A stretch of 35,542 bases of DNA from Leucobacter sp. UBA1945 (GTDB lineage: Bacteria > Actinomycetota > Actinomycetes > Actinomycetales > Microbacteriaceae): the NCBI GenBank assembly GCA_002336855.1, contig DDEV01000067.1:1-35542 (forward strand), written 5' to 3'. This document shows positions 16,470-24,156 of the stretch, piece after piece. Position 1 is the first letter of the stretch; the number at the start of each line of letters is the position of its first letter. The notes beneath the pieces are model-generated. The model was not told where the DNA came from, ran no database searches, and saw only the letters and a list, made by a program, of their open reading frames with translations. The position numbers and the translations under genes were made by a program.

Positions 16470-16565
16470 TCAACAGGGAGGCTCATCGACCGTGATGAGA
16501 TCCCCTACTAGCTCCACAATTTCTGGCACCAAGCCAGAGCCCGGAGCCCAAATGTTTTGATTCAT
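16470..16565 (-). CDS. 31-residue peptide gene, possible RiPP or signalling precursor
   Basis: The reading starts ATG at 16565 behind GGAGAGGAG with a six-base spacer, the strongest ribosome site in this part of the window, and ends TGA at 16470. The product begins MNQNIWAPGSG, has an acidic hydrophobic middle (VPEIVELVGDLITV) and ends DEPPC with a C-terminal Cys. A hairpin follows immediately. The P-x-[IL]-x-x-L-x-G-[D]-[LV] wording resembles leader segments of actinobacterial lasso-type and related precursors, but no modification enzyme or transporter is nearby. The adjacent IS may have removed partners. Function unknown. Confidence 0.55.
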   Translation of the reverse strand: MNQNIWAPGSGLVPEIVELVGDLITVDEPPC

Positions 16566-16751
16566 TGTGTTCTCCTCTCCGTGAGCCCCATCTTGAATGG
16601 GTAGTGCATGTAGCAACGCGTGACGGACCAACGACATTCCCGCGATCAAGCGTGCAGTTCCTCCGGGCGCCGATCTTCAGCTCATATCGAGGTTGGCGCA
16701 AGCAATGCGTACCTTGTTCGCTACTTCTTTCACCACTCAAGGGAGAGAAGT

Positions 16752-17195
16752 ATGAATCTGGCAGAAACCCCCGCGGCCCCCGAACTCGAGTTCGCTTTTC
16801 GCATTATCGCGAAGGTCGATTCCGGTCTGGCGATCCAACGTCGCCCCGGCGAATCGCTTGAGATCATTCCGATCACCGGGGGATCGGTAGCGGGGTGCAT
16901 CGAGGCAGAAGTCATGCCGGGCGGTGCCGATTGGTGCCTCTACCGAAGCGACTCATCTCTCGAAGTCGAAGCCCGCTACTGGTTTCGAACCAGCGAGGGC
17001 GAGATCGCCGACGTCGTGAACCTGGGCAGAATTTCACCCCCAGATGAGCGGCATCCAGACCAGCTCTTCATAACGACGCCGCAGTTTCGCACCGTCTCGC
17101 CACGCCTGCAGTGGCTGACTCAGAAAGTGTTCGTGGGGCGCGCAGAGTCGTTTGACACGCACACGACAATCGACGTGTTCGAGGTCATTGCCTAG
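16752..17195 (+). CDS. DUF3237 family protein (UPF0311)
   Basis: The 147-residue protein matches the DUF3237 pattern: LEFAFRIIAKVDSG near the N-terminus, PITGGSVAGCIEAEVMPGGA, DWCLYRSDSSLEVEARYWFR, and the C-terminal end RLQWLTQKVFVGRAES, then TTIDVFEV. The family forms a small beta-barrel of unknown function. The start ATG at 16752 has GGGAGAG about five bases upstream. It has no signal peptide and is divergent from the 31-codon peptide gene across a 186-bp spacer. Confidence 0.85.
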   Translation: MNLAETPAAPELEFAFRIIAKVDSGLAIQRRPGESLEIIPITGGSVAGCIEAEVMPGGADWCLYRSDSSLEVEARYWFRTSEGEIADVVNLGRISPPDERHPDQLFITTPQFRTVSPRLQWLTQKVFVGRAESFDTHTTIDVFEVIA

Positions 17196-17648
17196 CTGTT
17201 GTGTCTGGGGCGAACCTCTTAGGTCGCGCTGTTGCTTTGATGGTTTGCTGCCTAGGCTCGCGCAGGTACCGCAGCTCGGCTATGAGCATGCCAATTAATG
17301 TGGTTTGAGCAGCAACGCTCTCTCTTGACTGAGAGGTTGAACGGGCGAAATTTTCATCCTGAATGGGCCCTGCGAGGGCAGAATCTTCCCCCGAAATTAC
17401 CCCCGGGCAGGGCGCGTTCCGCCACTACGCTAGGTCTGGGCTCCGAGGCCCCCACCCCTTTGGGCTGCTTCCGGTACCCGGAGGGCCCCTATGTTCACTT
17501 CCTGGAGCGTGCGTAGGGGCTCTCGCCTTGCTCATACGGTAGAGCAGAGTTGAACCCGAGAAAAGGGTCAGTTTTATCGATGCGCGAATTGCACATTTCT
17601 TGCGCAATTTGAATCGGATCGCGACAGGCTCTCAACCGGAAATCGGCA
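17196..17648. other. Gene-free stretch rich in potential RNA structure
   Basis: I see no convincing gene in these 453 bases. The middle holds several short inverted repeats: GGGC/GCCC around TCCGAG near 17438, TCCGG-TAC-CCGGA (17470-17482), and GCCCCTA (17485-17491) with TAGGGGC (17514-17520). A D-arm-like GCTC...GAGC (17530-17545) and an AATTGC/GCAATT repeat near 17590 follow. It could contain a non-coding RNA or be debris from past insertions. No known riboswitch, SRP RNA or tRNA was recognised. Confidence 0.4.
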
Positions 17649-17912
17649 TCACAGCGGCCCGCGGTCGAGCGGGCTCACCCCGTTGGCCGAATCAGCCGGA
17701 TCCCGCAGCTCGTCTGTAGTGCGCATGTGCTCAGGCTCGCGAACTAGCGCATGGCGATCGGCGTATCTTGCGACGAACAGATCGATGATCGTCAACAACG
17801 CAGCGATACCCACGGCGATGTACACCACCTGAGAACCAACCGATCCCTCACCGAACATCGCGTCGACCAGGTTGTATTGAAAGACCCCGATGAGCTCTGC
17901 ACCATACTGGGT
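17649..17912 (-). pseudogene. 5'-truncated DUF378 membrane-protein gene
   Basis: The minus-strand frame is open from a TAA at 17913-17915 and reads TQYGAELIGVFQYNLVDAMF, then GEGSVGSQVVYIAVGIAALL. GVFQYNLVDAMFGEGS followed by a hydrophobic segment is the second half of DUF378 proteins. Their first membrane helix (ending around GGLNWGLVG) is absent and no start codon lies in frame before the conserved part. An ATG at 17858 would make only 69 residues without a ribosome site. A hydrophilic tail (ARYADRHALVREPEHMRTTD) follows. I read it as a relic whose 5' end was lost next to the divergent AAA+ gene. Confidence 0.6.
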
Positions 17913-18006
17913 TTATGGGTACACATGTGCGGCACATGGCAGAAGGTTTCTCGAAGAGGATCAGCCTCGCGCCGGTTGCAGACTGCTCCGATGCGGCTGA
18001 GCGCCC

Positions 18007-21000
18007 ATGACCACCCTCTACGTCGGAACGGGCCCGAATCGCATTTCGATTGCCGCGGCGCTGGCGCAGGCCGTTCAGGGTGACGTGATCTCCTTCGCAC
18101 CCGGCGTGCACCAGGTGGGTTCGGTCATGCTGAACGCGCTGACTCTGGTGGGTGAGGGCAGTGCCGAAGCCACAACCCTGGTCGGCACGATCGTGCCCCA
18201 GGGCAGCTGCGCGCTCGCCGCACTGACCGTGAGCGCGCAACCACGTGGCAGTGCGATCGCGATGATGCGCGAGTCGAGCGCGTACCTCAGTGTGACCGAC
18301 TGCCGCATCGCCGGTGATCCCACTGCGAGCACGATTACCGTGGGTGTCGACAGCGGCACCCTCGTGCTGAATCGGGTCGCCATCGCAGATGACGCAGATC
18401 TCACCACGGTGAGGGTGACAGCCGGTGCCCGGTTGCATGCCACCGCATCGAACCTCGGTGGTCTCGAAGTGCGAGGTGGTTCGGCCGATCTCGTCGGCTG
18501 CGCGGCGCACCTCGTGCTGGCCGGCGAAGGGGCCCAGGTGCGCGGCTACGGGTCGCTCGATCTGACCCCGGTGCCGGGAAAGCGGGCGCTTCGCGTGCTC
18601 AGTGGCGCGTCGCTCGAACTCGAGCGTGTTCGCCTCGTCGGGGGCGAGGTGTTTGAGGCTCAGGCAAATGCCGCCACCCTGCGAATCGCGCAGATCGAGT
18701 CGTCGGGAGGCGGGGTGCTCAGAGTGCTCGCCGAAGCCGACGCAGCAGTCTTCTGCGAGAGCCCCTACGTCGAGGTAGTGCAGTCAGCACCGCTGGTGCG
18801 CAAGGCTCCGCAGCGGCGGGCGGGAGACGGCCCGCAGCGGGTGCTCTGGCCCGCCCACCAGGGCAACAGCTTCGCGAGCGACATATTGCCTCGGATCAAA
18901 CCGGGCGACACCCTTGTGCTCGAAGAGGGTCAGTATTCGTTCGAGAATGTTGACCGCGACCAGTATCAGTGCGAAGTGAACATCGATGGTGAGGGGCGGC
19001 GCGACCGCATTGTGCTGCGGGGAGGATTCGACGTTCCCTCGGGGGCAAACCTAACGATGACGAATTTCACGATCGAGCACCCGGTCACGAACAACGCCGT
19101 GTACGTCTCAGCCGGGGCAGACCTCTCGATGCACGGAATGATCGTGCGCAGCCACCCCGCCGCCGAGTTTCCGGCGCTGTTCGTTGAGGGTGCGCTGACG
19201 GCGACCGCCTGCGAGTTGCGTGCGAGCCCGACTGAGACGCGGGCGACCATCACCGTCATGGGCGAGGGGCGAGTCTCGGCGCTTTCCTGCGAGCTCGGGT
19301 GGTGCGACTTCGCGGCATCCTCTGTGGTTTCGCTCGAGAACTGCAGCGTCATCAGAATTGCTGCGCAGGGCCAGGCAAAGGTCGTTTCGGCGGGCGTCCT
19401 GGGGATCATGCCGAACTTGCGCAACCAGTGCTCCCTTACTGGGCGGGGCCAGGCGACACTAGATATGGATGTGCTCGACTTTCCCGCGGGCTCTGAGATC
19501 AATGTCGGCGAACAATCGTTGCTCAGCTTCACCTCGTTTGCTTCGGGTCGAACCCCCAAGATCACCCTTGAGGGTAGTGGGCAGGTGGTGCGCGGTCTCA
19601 CGGGCAACCGAGAAGGGGCGAGGGGCGCCATGGTGACCTCGTCTCTGCCGACCCGGGCGGGTGCGCCCGCCGACCCCGGCTCAGACGGCGAAGACATCTC
19701 CGGCTTGCGTGACGATTCGCTTGCCGCGCTGAACCACCTCATCGGGCTTCGCAAGGTGAAAGAACAGGCTGCCCAGTTCGTGAAGAACGCGGTCATTAAC
19801 CGCGAGCGAGCGGGGCTCGGCCTGAAATCGATGCCGCTGACACTGCACAGTCTCTTTCTCGGCAACCCGGGAACCGGCAAGACCACCGTGGCGCGCCTGC
19901 TCGGCAAGGCGCTCTACGCAGAGGGCGTCGTGTCGTCGGATGTCTTTGTCGAAGTGGGGCGACCCGACCTCGTCGGTCAATACATCGGCGACTCGGCAGT
20001 CATGACGGAGAAAGTGCTCGACAGCGCCAGAGGCGGCATTCTCTTCATCGACGAGGCCTACTCGTTGGCCCAAGCGCTCGAAGAAGACTACGGCCAAGAG
20101 GTGCTCGACACCATCATCGCGTACATGGAGAACCACCGCGACGACCTCATGATCATCTTCGCAGGCTACACCGACAAGATGCAGAAGCTGCTCGACATGA
20201 ACGCGGGCCTCGAATCAAGGGCACCCAACCGCTTCGACTTCGAGGACTACACGGGCGAAGAGCTCGCCACCATCGGAGTGAAGTCGCTCACCGACACCGA
20301 CTACGAGCTCGAAGACGAAGAGCTGTACCGGAGAATTCTCGGCCAGGGGTACCGGCAGAGTGCCGATCGCAGCAACGCGCGCTGGGTGCGCAACTTCAAC
20401 CAGACCCTCATCGGGCATCAGGTCGATCGCCTGCACGAGCTTCGCACCCGCACCATCGCGGACTACCGGTTGATCGCAGACGACGACCTCTATGCGCTCG
20501 CCGGCGTAGACGCGCAGGCTGAGGGTGGGTCGTCGTCAGTGGCGCAATTGCTGGCCGAACTCGACAGCATGGTCGGCCTCGCCGAGGTGAAAGATTGGGT
20601 TGCAAAGCTCGTCAACCGGGTCAAAGCCGATCAACGACGAATTCAGGTCGACGCGAACATCTCGCGCCCGACCTATCACGTCACCTTCACGGGCAGCCCG
20701 GGAACGGGCAAGACCACGGTCGCTCGCATCATCGCTGAGCTCTTTCACGAGCTCGGAGTGCTCTCGAGGCCGACAGTGAAAGAGGTGAACCGCGCTGCGC
20801 TGGTCGGCGCCTTCCTGGGCCAGAGCGAACAGCGCACTACCCTCGCCCTCGACGAGGCGATGGGGGGAGTGCTCTTCATCGACGAGGCATACGACCTCTA
20901 CCGCGGCGGCGACTCTTCGTCGGACTATGGTCAGGCGGTGATCGCAACGCTGCTGCCGCGCCTCGAGAACGATCGCGACAAGTTTGTCGCGATCCTCGCA

Positions 21001-21363
21001 GGGTACGCGGACGAGATGGAGACCCTCTTCACCTCGAACCCGGGACTGCGCTCTCGTGTACCGCACTCGGTGCACTTCGCTGACTACTCCGCTGAAGAGG
21101 TCGCTGAGATCACCGTGCGAATCATCGCGAAGTCTTGGGCGGTCGACACGGTGCGTCTCGCCGCCCTCGTCGCGGCCGCCTACCGCTCGCTCCCCGAAAG
21201 CGAGCAAGCGAACGGCCGCAGTGCCCGCATTTTCGCAGAGCAGCTCGAGGGCCTGCAGTCGGATCACATTGCCGTGAACAACGTGCCCGATACCGAGCTC
21301 GCCATCATTCCGCCGACAGTGCTCGATGCGTTTGCAAGCGCTCACGCCCTCAACGGAATCTGA
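18007..21363 (+). CDS. Beta-helix protein fused to two CbbX/SpoVK-type AAA+ ATPase domains
   Basis: The 1118-residue protein begins with two right-handed beta-helix-like blocks (about 1-265 and 278-530) made of short repeating strands, with pectate-lyase-like openings (GDVISFAPGVHQVGSVML and GDTLVLEEGQYSFENV). A low-complexity linker (about 535-565) leads to AAA1 with Walker A GNPGTGKTT (about 619-627) and Walker B GGILFIDEAY (about 675-684), then AAA2 with Walker A GSPGTGKTT (about 896-904) and Walker B GGVLFIDEAY (about 952-961). Both belong to the CbbX/SpoVK/EccA clade, whose members remodel protein assemblies as hexamers. No signal peptide, so cytoplasmic. The beta-helix may recognise the client. 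No secretion or Rubisco genes are nearby. The ribosome site is weak. Confidence 0.85.
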   Translation: MTTLYVGTGPNRISIAAALAQAVQGDVISFAPGVHQVGSVMLNALTLVGEGSAEATTLVGTIVPQGSCALAALTVSAQPRGSAIAMMRESSAYLSVTDCRIAGDPTASTITVGVDSGTLVLNRVAIADDADLTTVRVTAGARLHATASNLGGLEVRGGSADLVGCAAHLVLAGEGAQVRGYGSLDLTPVPGKRALRVLSGASLELERVRLVGGEVFEAQANAATLRIAQIESSGGGVLRVLAEADAAVFCESPYVEVVQSAPLVRKAPQRRAGDGPQRVLWPAHQGNSFASDILPRIKPGDTLVLEEGQYSFENVDRDQYQCEVNIDGEGRRDRIVLRGGFDVPSGANLTMTNFTIEHPVTNNAVYVSAGADLSMHGMIVRSHPAAEFPALFVEGALTATACELRASPTETRATITVMGEGRVSALSCELGWCDFAASSVVSLENCSVIRIAAQGQAKVVSAGVLGIMPNLRNQCSLTGRGQATLDMDVLDFPAGSEINVGEQSLLSFTSFASGRTPKITLEGSGQVVRGLTGNREGARGAMVTSSLPTRAGAPADPGSDGEDISGLRDDSLAALNHLIGLRKVKEQAAQFVKNAVINRERAGLGLKSMPLTLHSLFLGNPGTGKTTVARLLGKALYAEGVVSSDVFVEVGRPDLVGQYIGDSAVMTEKVLDSARGGILFIDEAYSLAQALEEDYGQEVLDTIIAYMENHRDDLMIIFAGYTDKMQKLLDMNAGLESRAPNRFDFEDYTGEELATIGVKSLTDTDYELEDEELYRRILGQGYRQSADRSNARWVRNFNQTLIGHQVDRLHELRTRTIADYRLIADDDLYALAGVDAQAEGGSSSVAQLLAELDSMVGLAEVKDWVAKLVNRVKADQRRIQVDANISRPTYHVTFTGSPGTGKTTVARIIAELFHELGVLSRPTVKEVNRAALVGAFLGQSEQRTTLALDEAMGGVLFIDEAYDLYRGGDSSSDYGQAVIATLLPRLENDRDKFVAILAGYADEMETLFTSNPGLRSRVPHSVHFADYSAEEVAEITVRIIAKSWAVDTVRLAALVAAAYRSLPESEQANGRSARIFAEQLEGLQSDHIAVNNVPDTELAIIPPTVLDAFASAHALNGI

Positions 21364-21373
21364 GCCAAACGAT

Positions 21374-21407
21374 CGTTCGGCCTTGGCGTTTCGGCGGCGG
21401 CCGAACG
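21374..21407. terminator. Hairpin between convergent AAA+ and small membrane-protein genes
   Basis: CGTTCGGCC (21374-21382) pairs with GGCCGAACG (21399-21407) around a 16-nt loop. An alternative inner stem TTCGGC/GCCGAA (21390-21405) exists. It sits ten bases past the AAA+ stop and just before the end of the minus-strand gene. Confidence 0.75.
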
Positions 21408-21411
21408 GCGC

Positions 21412-21726
21412 CTAAAGCGAGAGCGCCCCGACAAACACCAGTGCGAACACGAAGAGACCGAGGCCAAGCAGTGCACTGACCGAGCCGGTAATGATGCCGG
21501 TCATCGCAGAGGGGTCGGGTTTGCGGTGTCGCAGTGCAACGATTCCGAACACGACACCGACGAGACCGGCGACGACTCCGAGCCAGAGAAATACGGGCCC
21601 GGTCGAGGTGAAGAAGAACGCGATCAGGGTAGCAAGGCTGATGAGCCCCGCGATAAGCGAGGATCGCGAACTCCAATGGCGAGTCAATGCTGGGGAAGGG
21701 GGCAGGTCAGAAGGCTGGTTTGTCAT
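21412..21726 (-). CDS. Small DUF4190-like membrane protein
   Basis: The 104-residue protein has a short polar N-terminus and about three hydrophobic segments: SLIAGLISLATLIAFFFT, then FLWLGVVAGLVGVVFGIVAL, then a C-terminal one (LLGLGLFVFALVFVGAL). The RHRKPDPSAMTGIITG loop between the second and third helices is typical of DUF4190-like proteins. No enzymatic motif is seen. ATG at 21726 has AAGGA five bases upstream; a TTG one codon earlier is less likely. The gene is convergent with the AAA+ gene. Confidence 0.75.
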   Translation of the reverse strand: MTNQPSDLPPSPALTRHWSSRSSLIAGLISLATLIAFFFTSTGPVFLWLGVVAGLVGVVFGIVALRHRKPDPSAMTGIITGSVSALLGLGLFVFALVFVGALSL

Positions 21727-21934
21727 CAAGATCCTTTTCGGTGCAAGCGTCTGGGCTGAGCATCAACGTAGCGCCGAAAGGGCCTGTGTGGGGGTGCAAA
21801 AGTGCCAAAACAGCGCCGCCAGCGTGGAATGTACGAAGTTTGCGTGATCTGGCCGAGTTCTCACCAGCGGGCGTCACATCGGCTTCAATAGGCTTGCGAA
21901 CATCTGGTGAAGAAGTTTTGCCCAAGGGGGAGCA

Positions 21935-22807
21935 TTGACCGAGGAATACCCGAGCCGCACACTTTCTGACGCACCGAGGGCTGATGATGGCTACTACGGT
22001 CCAGATAGCATTTCGTGGCGCGTGTTCTCTGATCCGGGATCGATGCTCGGCGCGAAGAACGCAGTGTTTCTGCAGATGCTCGAACCCTCGATGATGAAGC
22101 ATTTTGAGCGTGTCTCAATGACGAGCGAGGGGCCCGAGCAGCTCGCAGCAAGGTTCGACCGCACCTCGGCCTACCTTCGCGACGCGATTTTTGCCGACAA
22201 AGCACACGCCGATGCGGCGGCCGCACACGTCGACCGGTTGCACGAGCGCGCCTCGTGGACCAACCCGGAGACGGGTGAGGTTGTGAGTGCCAAGCAGCCC
22301 ACCTGGCAACGGTGGACCTGGTGGACATACATCTGGTCGGCGGTGCGCGGCTACCAAGAGTTCGGGCCGGGCATGACCGCGCAAGAAGCCGATCAGCTGG
22401 TGCAGGAGTCCCGTCGGGGCGCCGAGAGCATCCACGTTCCGGGCCCGTTCTTCGAGACCTTTGCCGAACTCGACGAGTACATTCGCGAGGAGCTCAACAC
22501 GAAGGCACTCACGATTTTCGCCGCTATCGCGGGGCACTCGCTTCGTCACCCTGATGTGAAGGGACCTGTAGCCAAATGGGTCGCCCGTCGCATCATCAAC
22601 GGGGTGCTGTCGCTGCTGCCAGAGAGCGCCCTCTACTTCTACGCCGTCGAAGACCGCAGTGCGAAGGAATTTGCGAGGGGCGCGCGGTTCACAAAGTGGA
22701 TCGCGAAGCTCTCGCGCAAGAACCGCTCTGCCGAGCAACTGATCGCCGACTCGATCGGCGAGTCGATTGCGAAGCCCTACCAGCGGGTACGGCCAGCAAA
22801 GGCGTAA
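21935..22807 (+). CDS. MpaB/Lcp-type oxygenase family protein (DUF2236)
   Basis: The 290-residue protein matches the oxygenase MpaB family (rubber oxygenase Lcp catalytic-domain fold). It has the N-terminal GPDSISWRVFSDPGSMLGAK, then FLQMLEPSMMKHFERVS, a WTWWTYIWSAVRGYQEFGPG segment, and His in IAGHSLRHPD. Relatives bind heme b and oxidise organic substrates, though most actinobacterial copies are uncharacterised. The start is TTG at 21935 behind AAGGGGGAG. No signal peptide. A hairpin follows the stop. The substrate is unknown. Confidence 0.85.
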   Translation: MTEEYPSRTLSDAPRADDGYYGPDSISWRVFSDPGSMLGAKNAVFLQMLEPSMMKHFERVSMTSEGPEQLAARFDRTSAYLRDAIFADKAHADAAAAHVDRLHERASWTNPETGEVVSAKQPTWQRWTWWTYIWSAVRGYQEFGPGMTAQEADQLVQESRRGAESIHVPGPFFETFAELDEYIREELNTKALTIFAAIAGHSLRHPDVKGPVAKWVARRIINGVLSLLPESALYFYAVEDRSAKEFARGARFTKWIAKLSRKNRSAEQLIADSIGESIAKPYQRVRPAKA

Positions 22808-22814
22808 CTTGTCA

Positions 22815-22836
22815 GCCCGCAAGGGGTGGCGCGGGC
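22815..22836 (+). terminator. Hairpin after the MpaB-family gene
   Basis: GCCCGC (22815-22820) pairs with GCGGGC (22831-22836), followed by the T-rich run CTTTCGGTTT. It begins seven bases past the stop. Confidence 0.6.
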
Positions 22837-23018
22837 GGCTTTCGGTTTGGGGACCGGGGGCCGCCTGATCCTTTTTGAGACAAAATCGGCGCCCATGGCC
22901 CGTCGAGTCGTCTGCTGGGTCGGATTCGCGTTAGCGTTGAAGGATGGAACGCGAACAGGCCCCCCGCAACGACGTGCGCGCGAACAGCTCTGAAGCAACG
23001 CCGATTTTCGACGAACTG

Positions 23019-23375
23019 CTAGAGCTCTGTCCACGCCCCGAGCTCGTTGCCGCTCGGGTCGGTGAAGTGCAGGCGCCGCCCACCCGGAAACTCGTACGGC
23101 CCCTGCACTACTTGCCCACCCGCTGAAGTGATCGCGGCTGCGGTCGCGTCAAGATCTTCTGAGAAGAGGAGCACGAACGGGCCACCGACCGGCCTTGCCT
23201 CGGATGCTTCGAACAGGCCGCCGACTTCGGTGTTGCCCTCGCCTCTGATGCCGGCGTAGCTGGGACCATAGTCGTTGAAGGCCCAACCGAAGGCACCTTG
23301 GTAGAACGCCTTGGCCGCTGCAAGGTCGGTGACGGTCAGCTCGACGTAGTTGATGCTGTGATGAGTGGGTGCCAT
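23019..23375 (-). CDS. VOC (glyoxalase/dioxygenase fold) family protein
   Basis: The 118-residue protein has the two beta-alpha-beta-beta-beta modules of the VOC superfamily: HSINYVELTVTDLAAAKAFY, then GAFGWAFNDYG, and in the second half FVLLFSEDLDATAAAITSAG, then GGRRLHFTDPSGNELGAW. The His near the start (HHSINYVEL) and Glu in GNELG are usual metal-ligand positions. The substrate of such short VOC proteins cannot be inferred. No ribosome site precedes the ATG, so it may be leaderless. The 210-bp gap to the MpaB gene holds the terminator and nothing else I can identify. Confidence 0.88.
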   Translation of the reverse strand: MAPTHHSINYVELTVTDLAAAKAFYQGAFGWAFNDYGPSYAGIRGEGNTEVGGLFEASEARPVGGPFVLLFSEDLDATAAAITSAGGQVVQGPYEFPGGRRLHFTDPSGNELGAWTEL

Positions 23376-23403
23376 GCTCGAAGGCTAACAGTGACCACCG
23401 ACG

Positions 23404-23670
23404 TTAACTAGGCTGCTGCGTCGGGCACTTCAGGTGAGTCGCTTTGCCCGGGCCGCCGCGATCGATGCGGTGCTGCTTCAGCGAGATCTGACAGATCGGG
23501 CACTTTGGATCTGCGGCGGGTATGTAGGCCGGCTCATTCGGGTCTCCTAATTGCGAGGTGCCCTCGAACTGGTAGAAGAACCTTCGCCAGGCTGACCAGA
23601 ACCCTGGCTCTCCGTCCCAGGGGGTTTCATGCCATAGTCGTCGTTTTCGTTCGCGCACAAACGAAATCAT
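23404..23670 (-). CDS. Small zinc-ribbon-like protein of actinobacteria
   Basis: Up to 88 residues: a basic start, then ETPWDGEPGFWSAWRRFFYQ, a Pro-rich link, and a CxxC...C ending (DPKCPICQISLKQHRI and THLKCPTQQPS) that could hold a metal. I do not know a function. The ATG at 23670 overlaps a good -10 hexamer (TATGAT), so the true start may be further in: GTG at 23658 or later. A much longer upstream extension (to 24210) is antisense to the regulator and was rejected. It is divergent from the OhrR-type gene, with operators between them, so it is probably a target of that regulator. Confidence 0.7.
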   Translation of the reverse strand: MISFVRERKRRLWHETPWDGEPGFWSAWRRFFYQFEGTSQLGDPNEPAYIPAADPKCPICQISLKQHRIDRGGPGKATHLKCPTQQPS

Positions 23671-23694
23671 AACATATTCGTTTGTGCACAAACA
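23648..23694. promoter_or_regulatory. Paired palindromic operators for the OhrR/MarR-type regulator
   Basis: GTTTGTGCACAAAC (23680-23693) is a perfect 14-bp palindrome 16 bases upstream of the regulator start. A degenerate copy, CGTTCGCGCACAAACG (23648-23663), is symmetrical at 12 of 16 positions and lies about 31 bp away centre to centre, three helical turns. A minus-strand promoter TTGTTT-18-TATGAT overlaps the sites. MarR/OhrR proteins bind such palindromes over their own promoters. Confidence 0.7.
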
Positions 23695-23709
23695 AGATAG
23701 GATGAGTGT

Positions 23710-24156
23710 ATGACACAGTCGACCGAAGACCTTCTCGAGCTTGACCAGCAGGTCTGCTTTGCGCTCGCCGTCGCAAGCCGCAACGTCATCGCCCTCTATC
23801 GCCCAATTCTCGAGCCGCTCGGGCTCACCCACCCGCAGTATCTCGTAATGCTTGCACTCTGGGGCAAGGCGCCACTTCGCTTCGGTGAGGTAGCGGAGCT
23901 GCTGCGCCTCGACCCGGCTACTCTGTCGCCTCTGGTCAAGCGCCTTGAGCAGTCTGGCCTTATCGAGCGCCACCCCGTCGAGGGCGATGAGCGCACGTTC
24001 GAACTGGTGCCCACCGAGTCGGGCCGCGCGCTTCGCGAGCAGGCTCTCGGTGTTCCGCCCGCGGTGATCGAGCAGCTCGGAATGCCCATAGACCGCCTCG
24101 TCGCACTGCGCGATGAACTCACTGCGGTGATTGACGCGACCGATCCGGTGAAGTAG
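23710..24156 (+). CDS. OhrR-type MarR family redox-sensing regulator
   Basis: The 148-residue MarR-fold repressor resembles OhrR: LELDQQVCFALAVASRNVIA, with the conserved N-terminal Cys (C16) that senses organic peroxides, then YRPILEPLGLTHPQYLVMLA and the winged helix PATLSPLVKRLEQSGLIERH. OhrR proteins lose DNA binding when that Cys is oxidised. ATG at 23710 follows AGGATGAG. It lies beside its own paired palindromes and is divergent from the zinc-ribbon-like gene. No ohr peroxidase gene is in the window. Its 3' end overlaps the convergent YdeI gene by 38 bp. Confidence 0.85.
   Translation: MTQSTEDLLELDQQVCFALAVASRNVIALYRPILEPLGLTHPQYLVMLALWGKAPLRFGEVAELLRLDPATLSPLVKRLEQSGLIERHPVEGDERTFELVPTESGRALREQALGVPPAVIEQLGMPIDRLVALRDELTAVIDATDPVK

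Noticed and set aside
17298..17516. 72-codon plus-strand open frame
   Set aside because: No ribosome site and composition like random GC-rich sequence; the hairpins in it are better explained as structure.
17440..17520. Minus-strand CCGGAAGCAGCC resembling the SRP RNA tip
   Set aside because: The flanking bases do not make the conserved asymmetric loop or long helix of 4.5S RNA.
17521..17590. tRNA-like stretch (D-arm-like GCTC...GAGC followed by a 7-nt loop)
   Set aside because: No T-arm, no paired acceptor stem and a mismatched anticodon stem.
18966..19907. Minus-strand open frame of 313 codons inside the AAA+ gene
   Set aside because: Ser/Pro/Arg-rich shadow of the beta-helix coding region, with no family resemblance.
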